Assembly: GCF_023167465.1 (NCBI RefSeq)
Contig: NZ_AP025698.1
Location: forward strand, 868,001-932,000
Reading direction: 5' to 3'
Length of the DNA: 64,000 nt
From: Methanothermobacter tenebrarum
GTDB taxonomy: Archaea; Methanobacteriota; Methanobacteria; Methanobacteriales; DSM-23052
Position numbers and translations under genes: made by a program. The notes under the pieces are model-generated. The model saw nothing but the letters and a program-made list of their open reading frames with translations, did not search any database and was not told the origin of the DNA. How positions within the stretch are numbered: the stretch's first letter is position 1; each line of letters opens with the position of its first letter. Shown here piece by piece: positions 42,328 through 50,644 of this stretch.

Positions 42328-44040
42328 TTAAGACGCTCTAACCCCACTAGAATTATTTTTTAAAATTTTTTTTATTTGCTTCAGGTTCATGGTATTTATT
42401 ATATCCTCTGATGTTGCCCATCCTCTCCTGGCTGTTTTAACACCCCATTTTATGTTGTGGAGGTCCGGGAGCCGGTGGGCGTCACTATTTATTGCGAGTT
42501 TGCACCCGTATTCTATGGCCTTTTTTATGTAGATGTCCTTGAGGTCTAAGCGGATTGGATTAGCATTCATTTCAAAGATTTTACCATTATCAGCCGCCTC
42601 TTCGAATATACGATCAAGGTTGAGGGGATATTCTTCTCTTCTGAATAGTTTTCTCCCGGTAGGGTGTCCTATTATATGGACGTGTTTGTTTTGTATTGCT
42701 GATAGTATACGTTCTGTCATATCCTCTCTTCCAGGTGAATGTATGCTCGCTATTACAATGTCTAACCTGGATAGTATGTCATCTGGGATGTCTAGTTGGC
42801 CGTCTAATCTTATGTTGACCTCTATACCCTTGAAGACATGTACTTTAGAGTTTAGCTTGTCTATTTCCTCTATTTGTCTCTGGAGTTTTTCCTCGTCCAG
42901 GCCACCGACGATTTTGAGTGAGCTGCTGTGATCTGTGATGGCTATATACTCGTATCCTAGGCTTTCAGCGGCCTTGGCCAGGGTCTCTATGGTTTCTGTG
43001 CCGTCGCTCCATATGCTGTGGATGTGGAGGTCTCCCTTGATCTGGTCTTCTCTCACCAGTGTTGGGAGTTTTCCTTGGAGGGCGGCTTCTATTTCTCCAT
43101 TGTTTTCCCGGAGTTCTGGTTGGATATATTCTAACCCGAGGGCTTTGAAGATTTCCTTTTCCGTTTTTGAGGCTATCCTCTTGCTGTTCTTGTATAATCC
43201 GTATTCGTTTAGTTTCATCGATTTTGAGCGTGCCAGTCTCCTCAGTTCAACATTAAATTCCATCGACCCTGTGAAATATAGGAGGGCTGCTCCGAATTCA
43301 TCTTCTTTGAAGATGCGTAGTTCGCATTCTAGCCCATCTTCTAGGCGTATGATGGCCTTTTTAGGACCCTTTGCTATTATCTCATCGGCTATTTCCAGGG
43401 ATGTGAAATAGTCTATGATCTCCTTTGGGTTTTTGGTTGTTGTGAGTATGTCGATGTCCCCGATTGTCTCTTTACCCCTTCTTATGGACCCTGCTATTTT
43501 TACTTTTTCTGTTTTTGGATGCTCCTCGATCCTGGATTTTATATATTCTGCTATGGGCGCCGCATAGGCTAGGAGTCTCCTTCCCAGGGTTGAGCGGACG
43601 AATTTGATGCTCTGGAGTATCCTTTTTTCCTTTTTTTCTCCGATTCCTTTTATTTTCTGGAGGTTACCCTTCTGGGCGTGGTATTCTAGGTCTTGGAGGT
43701 TTTTGATTTTGAGTTTTTCATAGAGTATTTTTATCGTCCTGGGGCCTATCCCTTCTATTGCAAGTAGGCTGTCCATGTCTATGGGGTATTCCTTTTCTAG
43801 TTCTTCTAGGTAGGACAGTTGCCCCGTTTCTAATATTTCCTCTATTTTCTCGGCTATGTTTTTACCTATCCCTGGCAGTTCTGTTAGTTTTCTTTTTTTG
43901 GCGTATTCTTCTATGTCTGTTGGTAGGAGTTGGATGGTGTGGGCTGCTCTTCTGTAGGCTTTGGCTCTGAATGTTTCTTCTTTTAACTCGAGGAAGTCAG
44001 CCACCCTATTTAGGATCCTGGCGACTAGTGCATTTTTCAT
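42328..44040 (-). CDS. polX: PolX: DNA polymerase X / PHP 3'-5' exonuclease
   Basis: 570 residues, the full PolX architecture. A HhH region (ELPGIGKNIAEKIEEIL and IEGIGPRTIKILYEKL) comes first. The polX palm has IAGSIRRGKETIGDIDIL (GSxRRG...DxD). A C-terminal PHP domain begins DLHIHSIWSDGTETIE and includes ITDHSSSLKI, GIEVNIR, IASIHSP, HIIGHPTG and NSDAHRLPD. Such enzymes fill gaps and remove 3' ends in base excision repair. In archaea PolX is sporadic; it fits the repair role of the nearby NurA-HerA-Mre11-Rad50 and ExoIII genes. The start at ATG 44040 has GGTGT upstream. Confidence 0.95.
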   Translation of the reverse strand: MKNALVARILNRVADFLELKEETFRAKAYRRAAHTIQLLPTDIEEYAKKRKLTELPGIGKNIAEKIEEILETGQLSYLEELEKEYPIDMDSLLAIEGIGPRTIKILYEKLKIKNLQDLEYHAQKGNLQKIKGIGEKKEKRILQSIKFVRSTLGRRLLAYAAPIAEYIKSRIEEHPKTEKVKIAGSIRRGKETIGDIDILTTTKNPKEIIDYFTSLEIADEIIAKGPKKAIIRLEDGLECELRIFKEDEFGAALLYFTGSMEFNVELRRLARSKSMKLNEYGLYKNSKRIASKTEKEIFKALGLEYIQPELRENNGEIEAALQGKLPTLVREDQIKGDLHIHSIWSDGTETIETLAKAAESLGYEYIAITDHSSSLKIVGGLDEEKLQRQIEEIDKLNSKVHVFKGIEVNIRLDGQLDIPDDILSRLDIVIASIHSPGREDMTERILSAIQNKHVHIIGHPTGRKLFRREEYPLNLDRIFEEAADNGKIFEMNANPIRLDLKDIYIKKAIEYGCKLAINSDAHRLPDLHNIKWGVKTARRGWATSEDIINTMNLKQIKKILKNNSSGVRAS

Positions 44041-44069
44041 CCATACACCAAAGAGGATAATAATAGTTT

Positions 44070-44816
44070 TTAGGGTTTTCTTATGGCTTTTACTATCTCT
44101 GATATTTTCTCTTGGATGTTTGTAGTGTTTTCTACTATTGTACCTGTTACTATTATGTCTGCGCCGGCTTTCGCTGCTTTCTCGGCGTCTTCTCCTGTTC
44201 TTATACCCCCGCCTACTATGAGTGTTAGGTTTGTGGATTTTTTAACGCGTTTTATCATCTCTGCTGGTACTGGTTTGCCCGCTCCTGATCCTGCTTCTAG
44301 GTAGAATATCCGCATTCCTAGTAGTTCTGCTGCCATTGCATAGGCTGCTGCTATGTCCGGTTTGTCCCTTGGGATCAGTTTAGCGTCCCCAACCCATCCC
44401 ACGGTGCCTCCTGGTTCTATTACAAGGTATCCCATGGGTAATGGTTCTATTTTCATCTTCTTTATGGTTGGGGCGGCTAGTGCCTGGGCCCCTATTATCC
44501 AATAGGGGTTTGTAGAATTCAGTAAAGTCATGAAGAATATGGCATCAGCATAGCTTGTGATACCTGAAATGTTACCGGGGAATAATATTATGGGAACGTC
44601 TAGGTTCTCCTTGAGGGTCTTTGCCGTTGTTTCTAATTCTATGCTATTGGTTGTTGACCCTCCGAGCATTATCCCATCTGATCCCCCTTGGATTGCTGCG
44701 GTTGCTATTTTAAGGGCTTCTTGTGATGTTTGTTCTTCAGGGTCTATGAGGGTGAGGTGTATTTTCCTCTCCTTGAGAATGTTATTGAAGTAATCTTCAA
44801 CCTTCATCTTAGACAC
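44070..44816 (-). CDS. Geranylgeranylglyceryl phosphate synthase
   Basis: 248 residues. Prenyltransferase of the (beta/alpha)8 barrel that joins geranylgeranyl diphosphate to sn-glycerol-1-phosphate, the first committed step of archaeal ether-lipid synthesis. Motifs: HLTLIDPEEQ, GSDGIMLGGST, VPIILFPGNISGI, YLVIEPGGTVGWVGDAKLI, FYLEAGSGAGKPV and LIVGGGIRTGEDAEKAAKAGADIIVTG. The last ones build the phosphate site. The start is the GTG (44816) or the ATG nine bases further in; no clear SD is seen. It is 16 bases downstream of the L40e gene and on the same strand, and belongs to a run with L40e, Tsr3-like and the chelatase-like gene. Confidence 0.94.
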   Translation of the reverse strand: MSKMKVEDYFNNILKERKIHLTLIDPEEQTSQEALKIATAAIQGGSDGIMLGGSTTNSIELETTAKTLKENLDVPIILFPGNISGITSYADAIFFMTLLNSTNPYWIIGAQALAAPTIKKMKIEPLPMGYLVIEPGGTVGWVGDAKLIPRDKPDIAAAYAMAAELLGMRIFYLEAGSGAGKPVPAEMIKRVKKSTNLTLIVGGGIRTGEDAEKAAKAGADIIVTGTIVENTTNIQEKISEIVKAIRKP

Positions 44817-44832
44817 AAAGAAGTGGGGGGTT

Positions 44833-44979
44833 TTAGCCTCTTGGATCTTTTGCCTTGAATCTTAAACCTTTATAGCCGCATTTCCTGCACCTTTTCGCAT
44901 TTGGCGGGTTTCTCGCATTACATTTGAAGCATATTTTAACGTTGAATAGTCTCTCCTCTGCTATTTCGAATTTTGCCAT
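44833..44979 (-). CDS. rpl40e: 50S ribosomal protein L40e
   Basis: 48-residue ribosomal protein, too short for many gene finders. The sequence starts MAKFEIAEERLFN and has a zinc ribbon, CFKCNARNPPNAKRCRKCG, followed by a basic tail (KGLRFKAKDPRG). This exactly fits archaeal L40e. GGGAGATGAT upstream of the ATG is an excellent SD. It lies between the Tsr3-like gene and GGGP synthase, all on the minus strand, so these genes are probably co-expressed. Confidence 0.93.
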   Translation of the reverse strand: MAKFEIAEERLFNVKICFKCNARNPPNAKRCRKCGYKGLRFKAKDPRG

Positions 44980-44984
44980 GAGTA

Positions 44985-45494
44985 TCATCTCCCTATGAAT
45001 TCTTCTTGGATTTTAACAACTTCTCGACTATTTTTAGCCTTTGAGTATGCCTCTAATAGTTCCCTGTTGAGGTCTAGGAAGTGCGGACCCCATTTAAACG
45101 AGGACATTATATTGACTGCTATATCTTTTAATCCGATTATATAAAAAGTTGCTGCTAGTGCCTCTGCAGTTGATAATATAAAAGGTTTGCCATAATTTGT
45201 TGGATTGGCAGCTACTAGGTATGGTAGCGCCCTATGATACCTTTTCACTGCGAAGATTGGTGAAGACTTCTTAACCTCTTTCCATGAACAGTCTAGGGCT
45301 GTGACACCCCATTTAAGGATCCTTTCCTTGTCTGCTGGGGATAACGCTCTCTCGGCGAATGGGTTGAGTACTATACTACCCCTTGGTATGCGCTTGGGGC
45401 TTGTTACTATCCTGAGTTTTCCCATCCTAGCCAGTTTTAAGCTTGTGCATTTCTTCCTGTCACATTCTTCTGCATGATATACGACGATCCTCAT
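44985..45494 (-). CDS. DUF367/Tsr3-like rRNA aminocarboxypropyltransferase
   Basis: 169 residues. Homologous to Tsr3, which transfers the 3-amino-3-carboxypropyl group from SAM to a hypermodified pseudouridine in helix 31 of small-subunit rRNA. Conserved parts: HAEECDRKKCTSLKLARMGK, SIVLNPFAERALSPAD, ALDCSWKEVKK, RALPYLVAANPTNYGKP and LSTAEALAATFYIIG. Placement next to L40e fits ribosome assembly. It starts 2 bases after the preceding gene's stop, so its translation is probably coupled. Confidence 0.9.
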   Translation of the reverse strand: MRIVVYHAEECDRKKCTSLKLARMGKLRIVTSPKRIPRGSIVLNPFAERALSPADKERILKWGVTALDCSWKEVKKSSPIFAVKRYHRALPYLVAANPTNYGKPFILSTAEALAATFYIIGLKDIAVNIMSSFKWGPHFLDLNRELLEAYSKAKNSREVVKIQEEFIGR

Positions 45495-45496
45495 AA

Positions 45497-47479
45497 TCAG
45501 AATTGTTCCCTTTCGTAGTCCATTATCTTGGGTATTGCAAGTGACGGATCTTCCAGTTGGTCCAGATCGTAGTATCTTCCACCTGATAGCATTGCAAGTT
45601 CCATGTTTATGTTGCGGCCTTGCTGGAACTTTCTTTCGAAGTTTATCACTACTGTGTGTATCTCATTCTTGTTCAGTTCTTTCCCGAGTTCCATGACATC
45701 CTGGATTGGCCTGCCCCCCATGCCAACGTTGGGCATGCCATCACTTAAAATTAGCATCACTGGCACGTATTCTTCCCTTTTCTTCTCTTCTTTAAGTATT
45801 TCGAGTCCCTTTTTTATGCCATGGGCCATTGGTGTTGTGCCACCTACTCTAATGTTGTCCACCTTTTGTTGGAATGATTGGGCTCTCTTGGTTGTGGGTA
45901 TTATTACCTCTGCTTTCCTTCCTTTGAATCCTATGACGCTTAGTTTGTCCTTGTGGCGTTGCGCGTCCTTTATAATCTTGTTTAGTATGTTCTTTATCTT
46001 GGCTGCTTTCTGGTCCGTGAACATGGACCCGCTTATATCTACTACGAGTGCTATGCTGGCCCTTGCACCATGTTTTCTGATCTTTTCGCGGAGATCTTCT
46101 GGTTCTACCCTTATATGATCTTCTGATTTGAGGGCTGCTGCTCTTAGTGTCGCGTCTATGGCTATGTCCTTTGATTTTCCTTTTAGCATTTTGCTTTTCA
46201 CGTATTTTCCCTTTTCTGTCTTTGATTCCACTCTGCTACCGTAGAGTCTCCTTTTCTTTTTGCCCTTAAATTTCAGGATCTTTTTAAAGTCTATGTCAAC
46301 CTCTTCTTCTTGTATTGTCCTTTCACTGGGGTTGGGTGTCATCTTCAGGTCTGCGGAGCCTAGGCTGGGTTGTCTGCTTTCACCACCATATTGCTCATCC
46401 GGCGGGGGGTTCTCACCCCCCACAGTCTCCCCTTCAGACTCTCCAAGTTCCTCTTGTCCCATTTCACTCTTTGCCCGTTGTATTTGCCTTTTCACATCCT
46501 GGCGGGCGTATGATCTTTCAGGTATTCTTTCCCCTAGGACTAGTTCGACAGCCTCTTCAAGATCCTCTGGGAGGACCCTTGTCCTGCCATTGTATGCTGC
46601 TATTGTCTTTGACGTTTTAAGGATGGCTATGTCTGCCCTGTGACCGTCCACTCCCACGTTGACGCATATCCTAGCGATAAGTTCCAATAGTTTATCATCT
46701 ATTTTAACCTTGGGTAGTAGTTTCCTTGCGTTGAGTATCCTCTTTAATAGTTTTTCTTGCTCTTTTTGGAATTCTCTTCTGAAGGTTTCTGGGTCTTCCT
46801 CGAATCTTTCTCTGCGGGCCATGATTTTCACTCTCTCCTTGATGTCCTGGATAGTCTCCACGTTAATGTGCAAGCCTATACGGTCTGCTAGTTGTGGCCT
46901 TAGCTCCCCCTCTGCCGGGTTCATAGTACCTACCAGGATGAACCGGGATGGGTGTGATATTGAAATACCCTCTCTTTCAACATAATTGACACCATAGGCT
47001 GCAGCGTCCAATAGAACATCTACGAGGTGGTCGTCTAGGAGGTTTATCTCATCAACATAGAGTATGTTACGGTTAGCCTCCGCAAGTATCCCGGGTTCCA
47101 AGGCTTTTATACCCTCCTTGAGGGCCTTTTTTATGTCTAATGATCCGACGACCCTGTCCTCTGTTGAACCTAATGGTAGTTCAACGACCCTCATCTTTTT
47201 CTCTTCAACTTCTATGTTATCCTTTGATTTGCAGAGTTGGCAGAGGGAGTCCTTGTCTTCAGGGTTGCAGTTGAATGGGCATCCTTTAACCGTCTTTATT
47301 GATGGTAGCAAGTCTGCCAGTGCCCTGACTGCTGTTGTCTTACCAGTACCCTTATCGCCCCTTATCAGAACCCCACCAATTGAGGGGTTTATCGCATTTA
47401 AGATTAGGGCCTTTTTCACCTTTTCTTGTCCTACTATTGCCGTGAATGGGAAAATCAAATTCTTCACTATACTCACCAC
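45497..47479 (-). CDS. Magnesium/cobalt chelatase-type ATPase fused to VWA domain
   Basis: 660 residues in BchI+BchD order. An AAA+ module has RGDKGTGKTTAVRAL (Walker A), a Cys cluster CPFNCNPEDKDSLCQLC, PLGSTEDRVVGSLDI, ILYVDEINLLDDHLVDVLL (Walker B) and GELRPQLADRIGLHI (Arg finger region). An acidic/Pro-rich linker follows (~340-390). The C-terminal VWA domain has the MIDAS DISGSMF, GGTTPMAHG and ILSDGMPNVG. Such ChlID proteins power metal insertion into tetrapyrroles by a CobN/ChlH-like partner. No such partner lies in the window. In methanogens the target could be corrinoid; F430 nickel insertion uses CfbA. Confidence 0.88.
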   Translation of the reverse strand: MVSIVKNLIFPFTAIVGQEKVKKALILNAINPSIGGVLIRGDKGTGKTTAVRALADLLPSIKTVKGCPFNCNPEDKDSLCQLCKSKDNIEVEEKKMRVVELPLGSTEDRVVGSLDIKKALKEGIKALEPGILAEANRNILYVDEINLLDDHLVDVLLDAAAYGVNYVEREGISISHPSRFILVGTMNPAEGELRPQLADRIGLHINVETIQDIKERVKIMARRERFEEDPETFRREFQKEQEKLLKRILNARKLLPKVKIDDKLLELIARICVNVGVDGHRADIAILKTSKTIAAYNGRTRVLPEDLEEAVELVLGERIPERSYARQDVKRQIQRAKSEMGQEELGESEGETVGGENPPPDEQYGGESRQPSLGSADLKMTPNPSERTIQEEEVDIDFKKILKFKGKKKRRLYGSRVESKTEKGKYVKSKMLKGKSKDIAIDATLRAAALKSEDHIRVEPEDLREKIRKHGARASIALVVDISGSMFTDQKAAKIKNILNKIIKDAQRHKDKLSVIGFKGRKAEVIIPTTKRAQSFQQKVDNIRVGGTTPMAHGIKKGLEILKEEKKREEYVPVMLILSDGMPNVGMGGRPIQDVMELGKELNKNEIHTVVINFERKFQQGRNINMELAMLSGGRYYDLDQLEDPSLAIPKIMDYEREQF

Positions 47480-47622
47480 AAGGAAAAAGATATCCTACTA
47501 TACTATTATTATCCTCTTTATAAAATAAGTTATTTCCCCCGGATCATACTCCAGGCTCATTTTTTAGGAATAGAAATAATTAATAAAATGAACATTATAA
47601 ATATATGGTGAGGTGAGTTAAA

Positions 47623-47778
47623 TTGTGTACTGTAGGGGGGCCGATGGCTGATATAAAAATGAGGAAACTTAAGACCAGACGCTGTAAGTGTCTTGATTGT
47701 GGTAACGAGTTCAAGGGCGTTGGGAAAAGGATCATATGCCCATCATGCCAATCAGATAATGTAGAATGCTCAGAATAG
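47623..47778 (+). CDS. Mini zinc-ribbon protein, tandem copy 1
   Basis: 51-residue protein, too short for many gene finders. It starts MCTVGGPMADIKMRK and has a zinc-ribbon CKCLDCGNEFKGVG then CPSCQSDNVECSE. The start is TTG 47623 with GGTGAG upstream; an internal ATG follows seven codons in. It is the first of two adjacent paralogues of identical length that share MCxVGGPM and the whole zinc ribbon. TATAAATATA (near 47596) supports a promoter here. It resembles the small rubredoxin-like and zinc-ribbon proteins of methanogens; function unknown. Confidence 0.7.
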   Translation: MCTVGGPMADIKMRKLKTRRCKCLDCGNEFKGVGKRIICPSCQSDNVECSE

Positions 47779-47787
47779 GGTGATTTT

Positions 47788-47943
47788 ATGTGTAGTGTAG
47801 GAGGGCCCATGGTAGATATCGACCTTAAAAAGGTCACAAGCCGAAAATGTAAGTGTCTTGATTGTGGTAACGAGTTCAAGGGCGTTGGGAAAAAAGTCAA
47901 ATGTCCATCATGTCAGTCAGAGAACGTAGAATGCTCAGAATAA
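47788..47943 (+). CDS. Mini zinc-ribbon protein, tandem copy 2
   Basis: 51 residues, starting MCSVGGPMVDIDLKK, with the same zinc ribbon as copy 1 (CKCLDCGNEFKGVG, CPSCQSENVECSE). SD GGTGA lies 4 nt before the ATG. A stretch of about 45 bases around the first Cys pair is identical in DNA between the copies, so the duplication or a gene conversion is recent. Its last bases overlap the start of the next gene by 13 bases. Confidence 0.72.
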   Translation: MCSVGGPMVDIDLKKVTSRKCKCLDCGNEFKGVGKKVKCPSCQSENVECSE

Positions 47944-48389
47944 AAAAAGACGAGATACTGTTCATCAGAGGATACAATGGTGTCATTGGCGTGGCCAAAT
48001 CCGCAGAACCACGAAGCATATACATGGGCACGCCAGAAGGGGAGATAGTACTATCATTAGATGAGGATGACCTCATAGCCGTCTCAGCATTCGAAACAGG
48101 CCCAAGGATAGAAAAGGCCATAAAATGCATGATACACCTCCTAAGAGAAATTGGGGCTCCCCTCATCGTCCTAGAAGAGGGTCACCCGACATCAAAACGC
48201 CTTAAGATGGTGGTATCAGCTGGTGAAACCATAAAACTAGACTGCAACATAACCCCTGGAACCCACCCAGAACAGGAACTACTCTGCTCTACCCCAGAAT
48301 TATCAGGTACAATGATAAAAGCCGCAAAGGATGGTATAATACTCCAAGGAAAAACCGAGAATATGAAAATAGAAAAGGTAAATCTCTAA
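47931..48389 (+). CDS. Conserved methanogen protein of unknown function
   Basis: About 152 residues from ATG 47931 (MLRIKKDEILFIRGYNGVIG). The overlap with the preceding mini zinc-ribbon gene suggests coupled translation; an upstream in-frame GTG at 47901 would overlap it more. It has an alpha/beta pattern: EIVLSLDEDDLIAVSAFETGP, CMIHLLREIGAPLIVLEEG, KMVVSAGETIKLDCNITPGTHPEQELLCS. I do not recognise a family and see no catalytic motif. Three genes in a row (two zinc ribbons and this one) look like a small operon. Confidence 0.65.
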   Translation: MLRIKKDEILFIRGYNGVIGVAKSAEPRSIYMGTPEGEIVLSLDEDDLIAVSAFETGPRIEKAIKCMIHLLREIGAPLIVLEEGHPTSKRLKMVVSAGETIKLDCNITPGTHPEQELLCSTPELSGTMIKAAKDGIILQGKTENMKIEKVNL

Positions 48390-48565
48390 AGAGGATCCCC
48401 CTTTAGCCTGCGCATAGAGCACACCTACAAAATCTTATCGTTTCCAGCCTATCACTTCCGATAATCAAGGTTTTGAATCTTGATCTGGGAGATAACCATT
48501 GGGATATCCTATACCCTCCTCTACAAAAATTATTATATACTGGGTTCTCACAATCTAGCCATGTT

Positions 48566-49252
48566 ATGATGATAGACTTTTATCAATTATTTGGGCAACT
48601 CATCTCCCTACTGATAGTAGGCATTCTATTACTGTTATTGGTGAGCCTATTCCTTGGGAGGATGCTTCTAAGGAGTGATCGTCTAATATTCCCCAGACTA
48701 CTCCTTGTAACAGTAAACCTATTCTATGGACCCTTTAAGCAGTTGGCGGGCATCCTAGGACTTGATGAGAGCATAGTGGATCAGATAGGGGTTGAAGTTA
48801 GGAACAAGATTAACAGGGAGAAATTTGATAATATAAAAGCAGAGGATAAGCTCCTGATACTCCCACACTGCCTAAGGCACCCAAAGTGTGAAGCGCCACT
48901 AGAACCTTCAGGTCTACAATGCAAAAATTGCAAAAAGTGCGTAATCGGCATACTAAAAAAGAAAGCAGAAGAAATAGGCTACCGAGTATTCATAATACCA
49001 GGTTCCACATTCCTCAAAAGGATAATTAAAGAGAACAAATTCAAGTCAGTCCTAGGAGTCGCCTGCTATCAGGATCTGAACATGGCCATGATGAAATTAT
49101 CCAAATTCACACCCCAGGGCGTGCCCCTCCTCAAAGACGGATGCTACAAGACCAAAGTAGACGTCAGCATGGTACTAGAAAAGATGGGGATAAAAAAGCC
49201 TAGGAGAATCCGCCTAGAATGTGGAGCTGATCAGAGATGGACATCAAAATAA
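48566..49252 (+). CDS. DUF116 family membrane/Cys-rich protein
   Basis: About 228 residues. One or two N-terminal transmembrane segments (FGQLISLLIVGILLLLLVSLFLGR) and a soluble part with the DUF116 signatures: LLILPHCLRHPKC, CKNCKKCVIGILKK, VLGVACYQDLNMAM and PLLKDGCYKTKVDV. The many Cys residues suggest metal or iron-sulfur binding; the activity is unknown. ATG 48566 (or 48569) is chosen because TTATTATATACT (48526-48537) is about 30 bases upstream, so the mRNA is nearly leaderless; earlier in-frame starts lie before the promoter. It overlaps the TatD-like gene by 16 bases. Confidence 0.85.
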   Translation: MMIDFYQLFGQLISLLIVGILLLLLVSLFLGRMLLRSDRLIFPRLLLVTVNLFYGPFKQLAGILGLDESIVDQIGVEVRNKINREKFDNIKAEDKLLILPHCLRHPKCEAPLEPSGLQCKNCKKCVIGILKKKAEEIGYRVFIIPGSTFLKRIIKENKFKSVLGVACYQDLNMAMMKLSKFTPQGVPLLKDGCYKTKVDVSMVLEKMGIKKPRRIRLECGADQRWTSK

Positions 49253-50073
49253 CAGACAACCACATCCACGTAGATCACATAAATGGTGAAGGGCCAGTGA
49301 AAGTGGCTGAAAAGTTCCACCGGGCAGGTGGCAGGAGGATGATAATACCCAACAAGCCCACCTGGACCATCCAAAAACCATCACAGTTTAAAGAGGCCAT
49401 GGACCTCGTTATAGAATATGCTAGGATGATAAACTCCCAGACTAAAGTGGAAGCATATCCCATAGTCGGGGTGCACCCTGCAGAACTTTCAAGGCTCATA
49501 GAATCTGGCGAATCCATCAATGAGGCCGAAAAGCTCGTTAAAGAGGGACTTGAGTATGCTCAGTGGCTGGTATTAGAGGGTGAGGCTATAGGTATCGGCG
49601 AGATCGGAAGACCACACTATCCAGTAGAGAAAAGTGAATGGGAAGCCCACAACAGGATACTATCCTATGCCCTAGAACTTGCAAAGGAAGCTGATTGTCC
49701 AGTGCAACTCCACACAGAAAGTTCAACCCCCAGACAATTCCAGGAATTCTCCAAGATGGCTGAAAAGGCAAGTATGAAAAAGTACAAGGTTATAAAACAT
49801 TTCTCAGGCCCCTACGTCAGTGAAAGTGAGAATTATGGGCTCACACCATCCCTGATAGCATCACGTGATGTTATAAAAAAAGGCTTGGAAAAGGGTGGCA
49901 ATTTCCTCATGGAAACAGACTACCTGGATGATCTTAGCAGACCCGGCGCAGTATTGGGTCCTAAGACTGTTCCAAGGCGTACAAGAGAGTTTATCCAGAA
50001 AGGTCTTATGAGCCTAGAAGATGCTTATAAAATCCATGAAGAGAACATAGAAAGAGTCTATAGCCTAGTGTGA
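49237..50073 (+). CDS. TatD-like metal-dependent hydrolase
   Basis: 278 residues of the amidohydrolase superfamily. The metal site is visible: DNHIHVDHING (HxH) at the N-terminus, GIGEIGRPHYP (Glu), VQLHTES (His), VIKHFSGPY (His) and METDYLDDLSRPGA (Asp). TatD proteins are often nucleases or deoxyribonuclease-like hydrolases; this one is longer and divergent, so the substrate is open. It starts inside the end of the DUF116 gene (overlap 16 bases), and the two are surely co-translated. Its stop overlaps the end of the minus-strand VIT-like gene by 9 bases. Confidence 0.85.
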   Translation: MDIKITDNHIHVDHINGEGPVKVAEKFHRAGGRRMIIPNKPTWTIQKPSQFKEAMDLVIEYARMINSQTKVEAYPIVGVHPAELSRLIESGESINEAEKLVKEGLEYAQWLVLEGEAIGIGEIGRPHYPVEKSEWEAHNRILSYALELAKEADCPVQLHTESSTPRQFQEFSKMAEKASMKKYKVIKHFSGPYVSESENYGLTPSLIASRDVIKKGLEKGGNFLMETDYLDDLSRPGAVLGPKTVPRRTREFIQKGLMSLEDAYKIHEENIERVYSLV

Positions 50074-50643
50074 CCCGCCAAGGAATATGCTTATGAAGGT
50101 TATTAAAAGACCTATGGCCACGATCTCTATACTAGTTTTGAAAATGTTCTCCCTTGATATTATCCCAAGGTAGACCCCGAGTATGACCAATGCCATCATG
50201 GATAGTAGTATTGTGAGTATTGTGGCGGTTATCCTATCCTTTATCAGGAAAAATGGTATTGTGGGTACGAATGTGCCGAGGAAACTTGAGAATCCATGGG
50301 TGAACATGCTCATGTATATTCTTCTTTTAGCTTGTTGGTGTATTATCGTGTCGTTGAGGCTGCCCTTTTCCATTATCATCTTCTTTTCAAGTTCTCTCAT
50401 TGTACGGGTTTCCTCAGCCCTTTCACCGATAAATGAACCAAAGGCGTTTGACAATGCAACGGCTATACCCCCACTTAATCCCGTAAGGCCGATAAGATAA
50501 TTTTCTATTTCAACTCCACCTATACCTGCAACGCCACTGGCGGTTAGTGTAACACCCATAACCGCTAGTATGCCATCAAGGGTCCCCAGTGCAATGTATC
50601 GGCTCATGCTAAGATATTCGTGGATGAATTCCTTCAAGCCCAT
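50065..50643 (-). CDS. VIT1/CCC1-type (TIGR00267-like) membrane protein
   Basis: 192 residues with five transmembrane segments. The N-terminal region (YIALGTLDGILAVMGVTLTASGV) and the GLSGGIAVALSNAFGSFIGERAEETRTMRELEKKM segment match the VIT1/CCC1 fold; the Glu residues after the helix are possible metal ligands. VIT1 proteins move Fe or Mn; this group is archaeal and uncharacterised. It starts one base after the HMG-CoA reductase stop with GGATC near the ATG, so it may belong to that operon. The gene at 7722 is a distant relative. Confidence 0.8.
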   Translation of the reverse strand: MGLKEFIHEYLSMSRYIALGTLDGILAVMGVTLTASGVAGIGGVEIENYLIGLTGLSGGIAVALSNAFGSFIGERAEETRTMRELEKKMIMEKGSLNDTIIHQQAKRRIYMSMFTHGFSSFLGTFVPTIPFFLIKDRITATILTILLSMMALVILGVYLGIISRENIFKTSIEIVAIGLLITFISIFLGGSH

Positions 50644-50644
50644 C

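Noticed and set aside
46398..46425. GC hairpin (CGGGGGGTTCTCACCCCCC) that resembles the repeated hairpin element
   Set aside because: It lies inside the acidic/Pro linker of the chelatase-VWA gene and lacks the TGAAA and CCGAAAA blocks.
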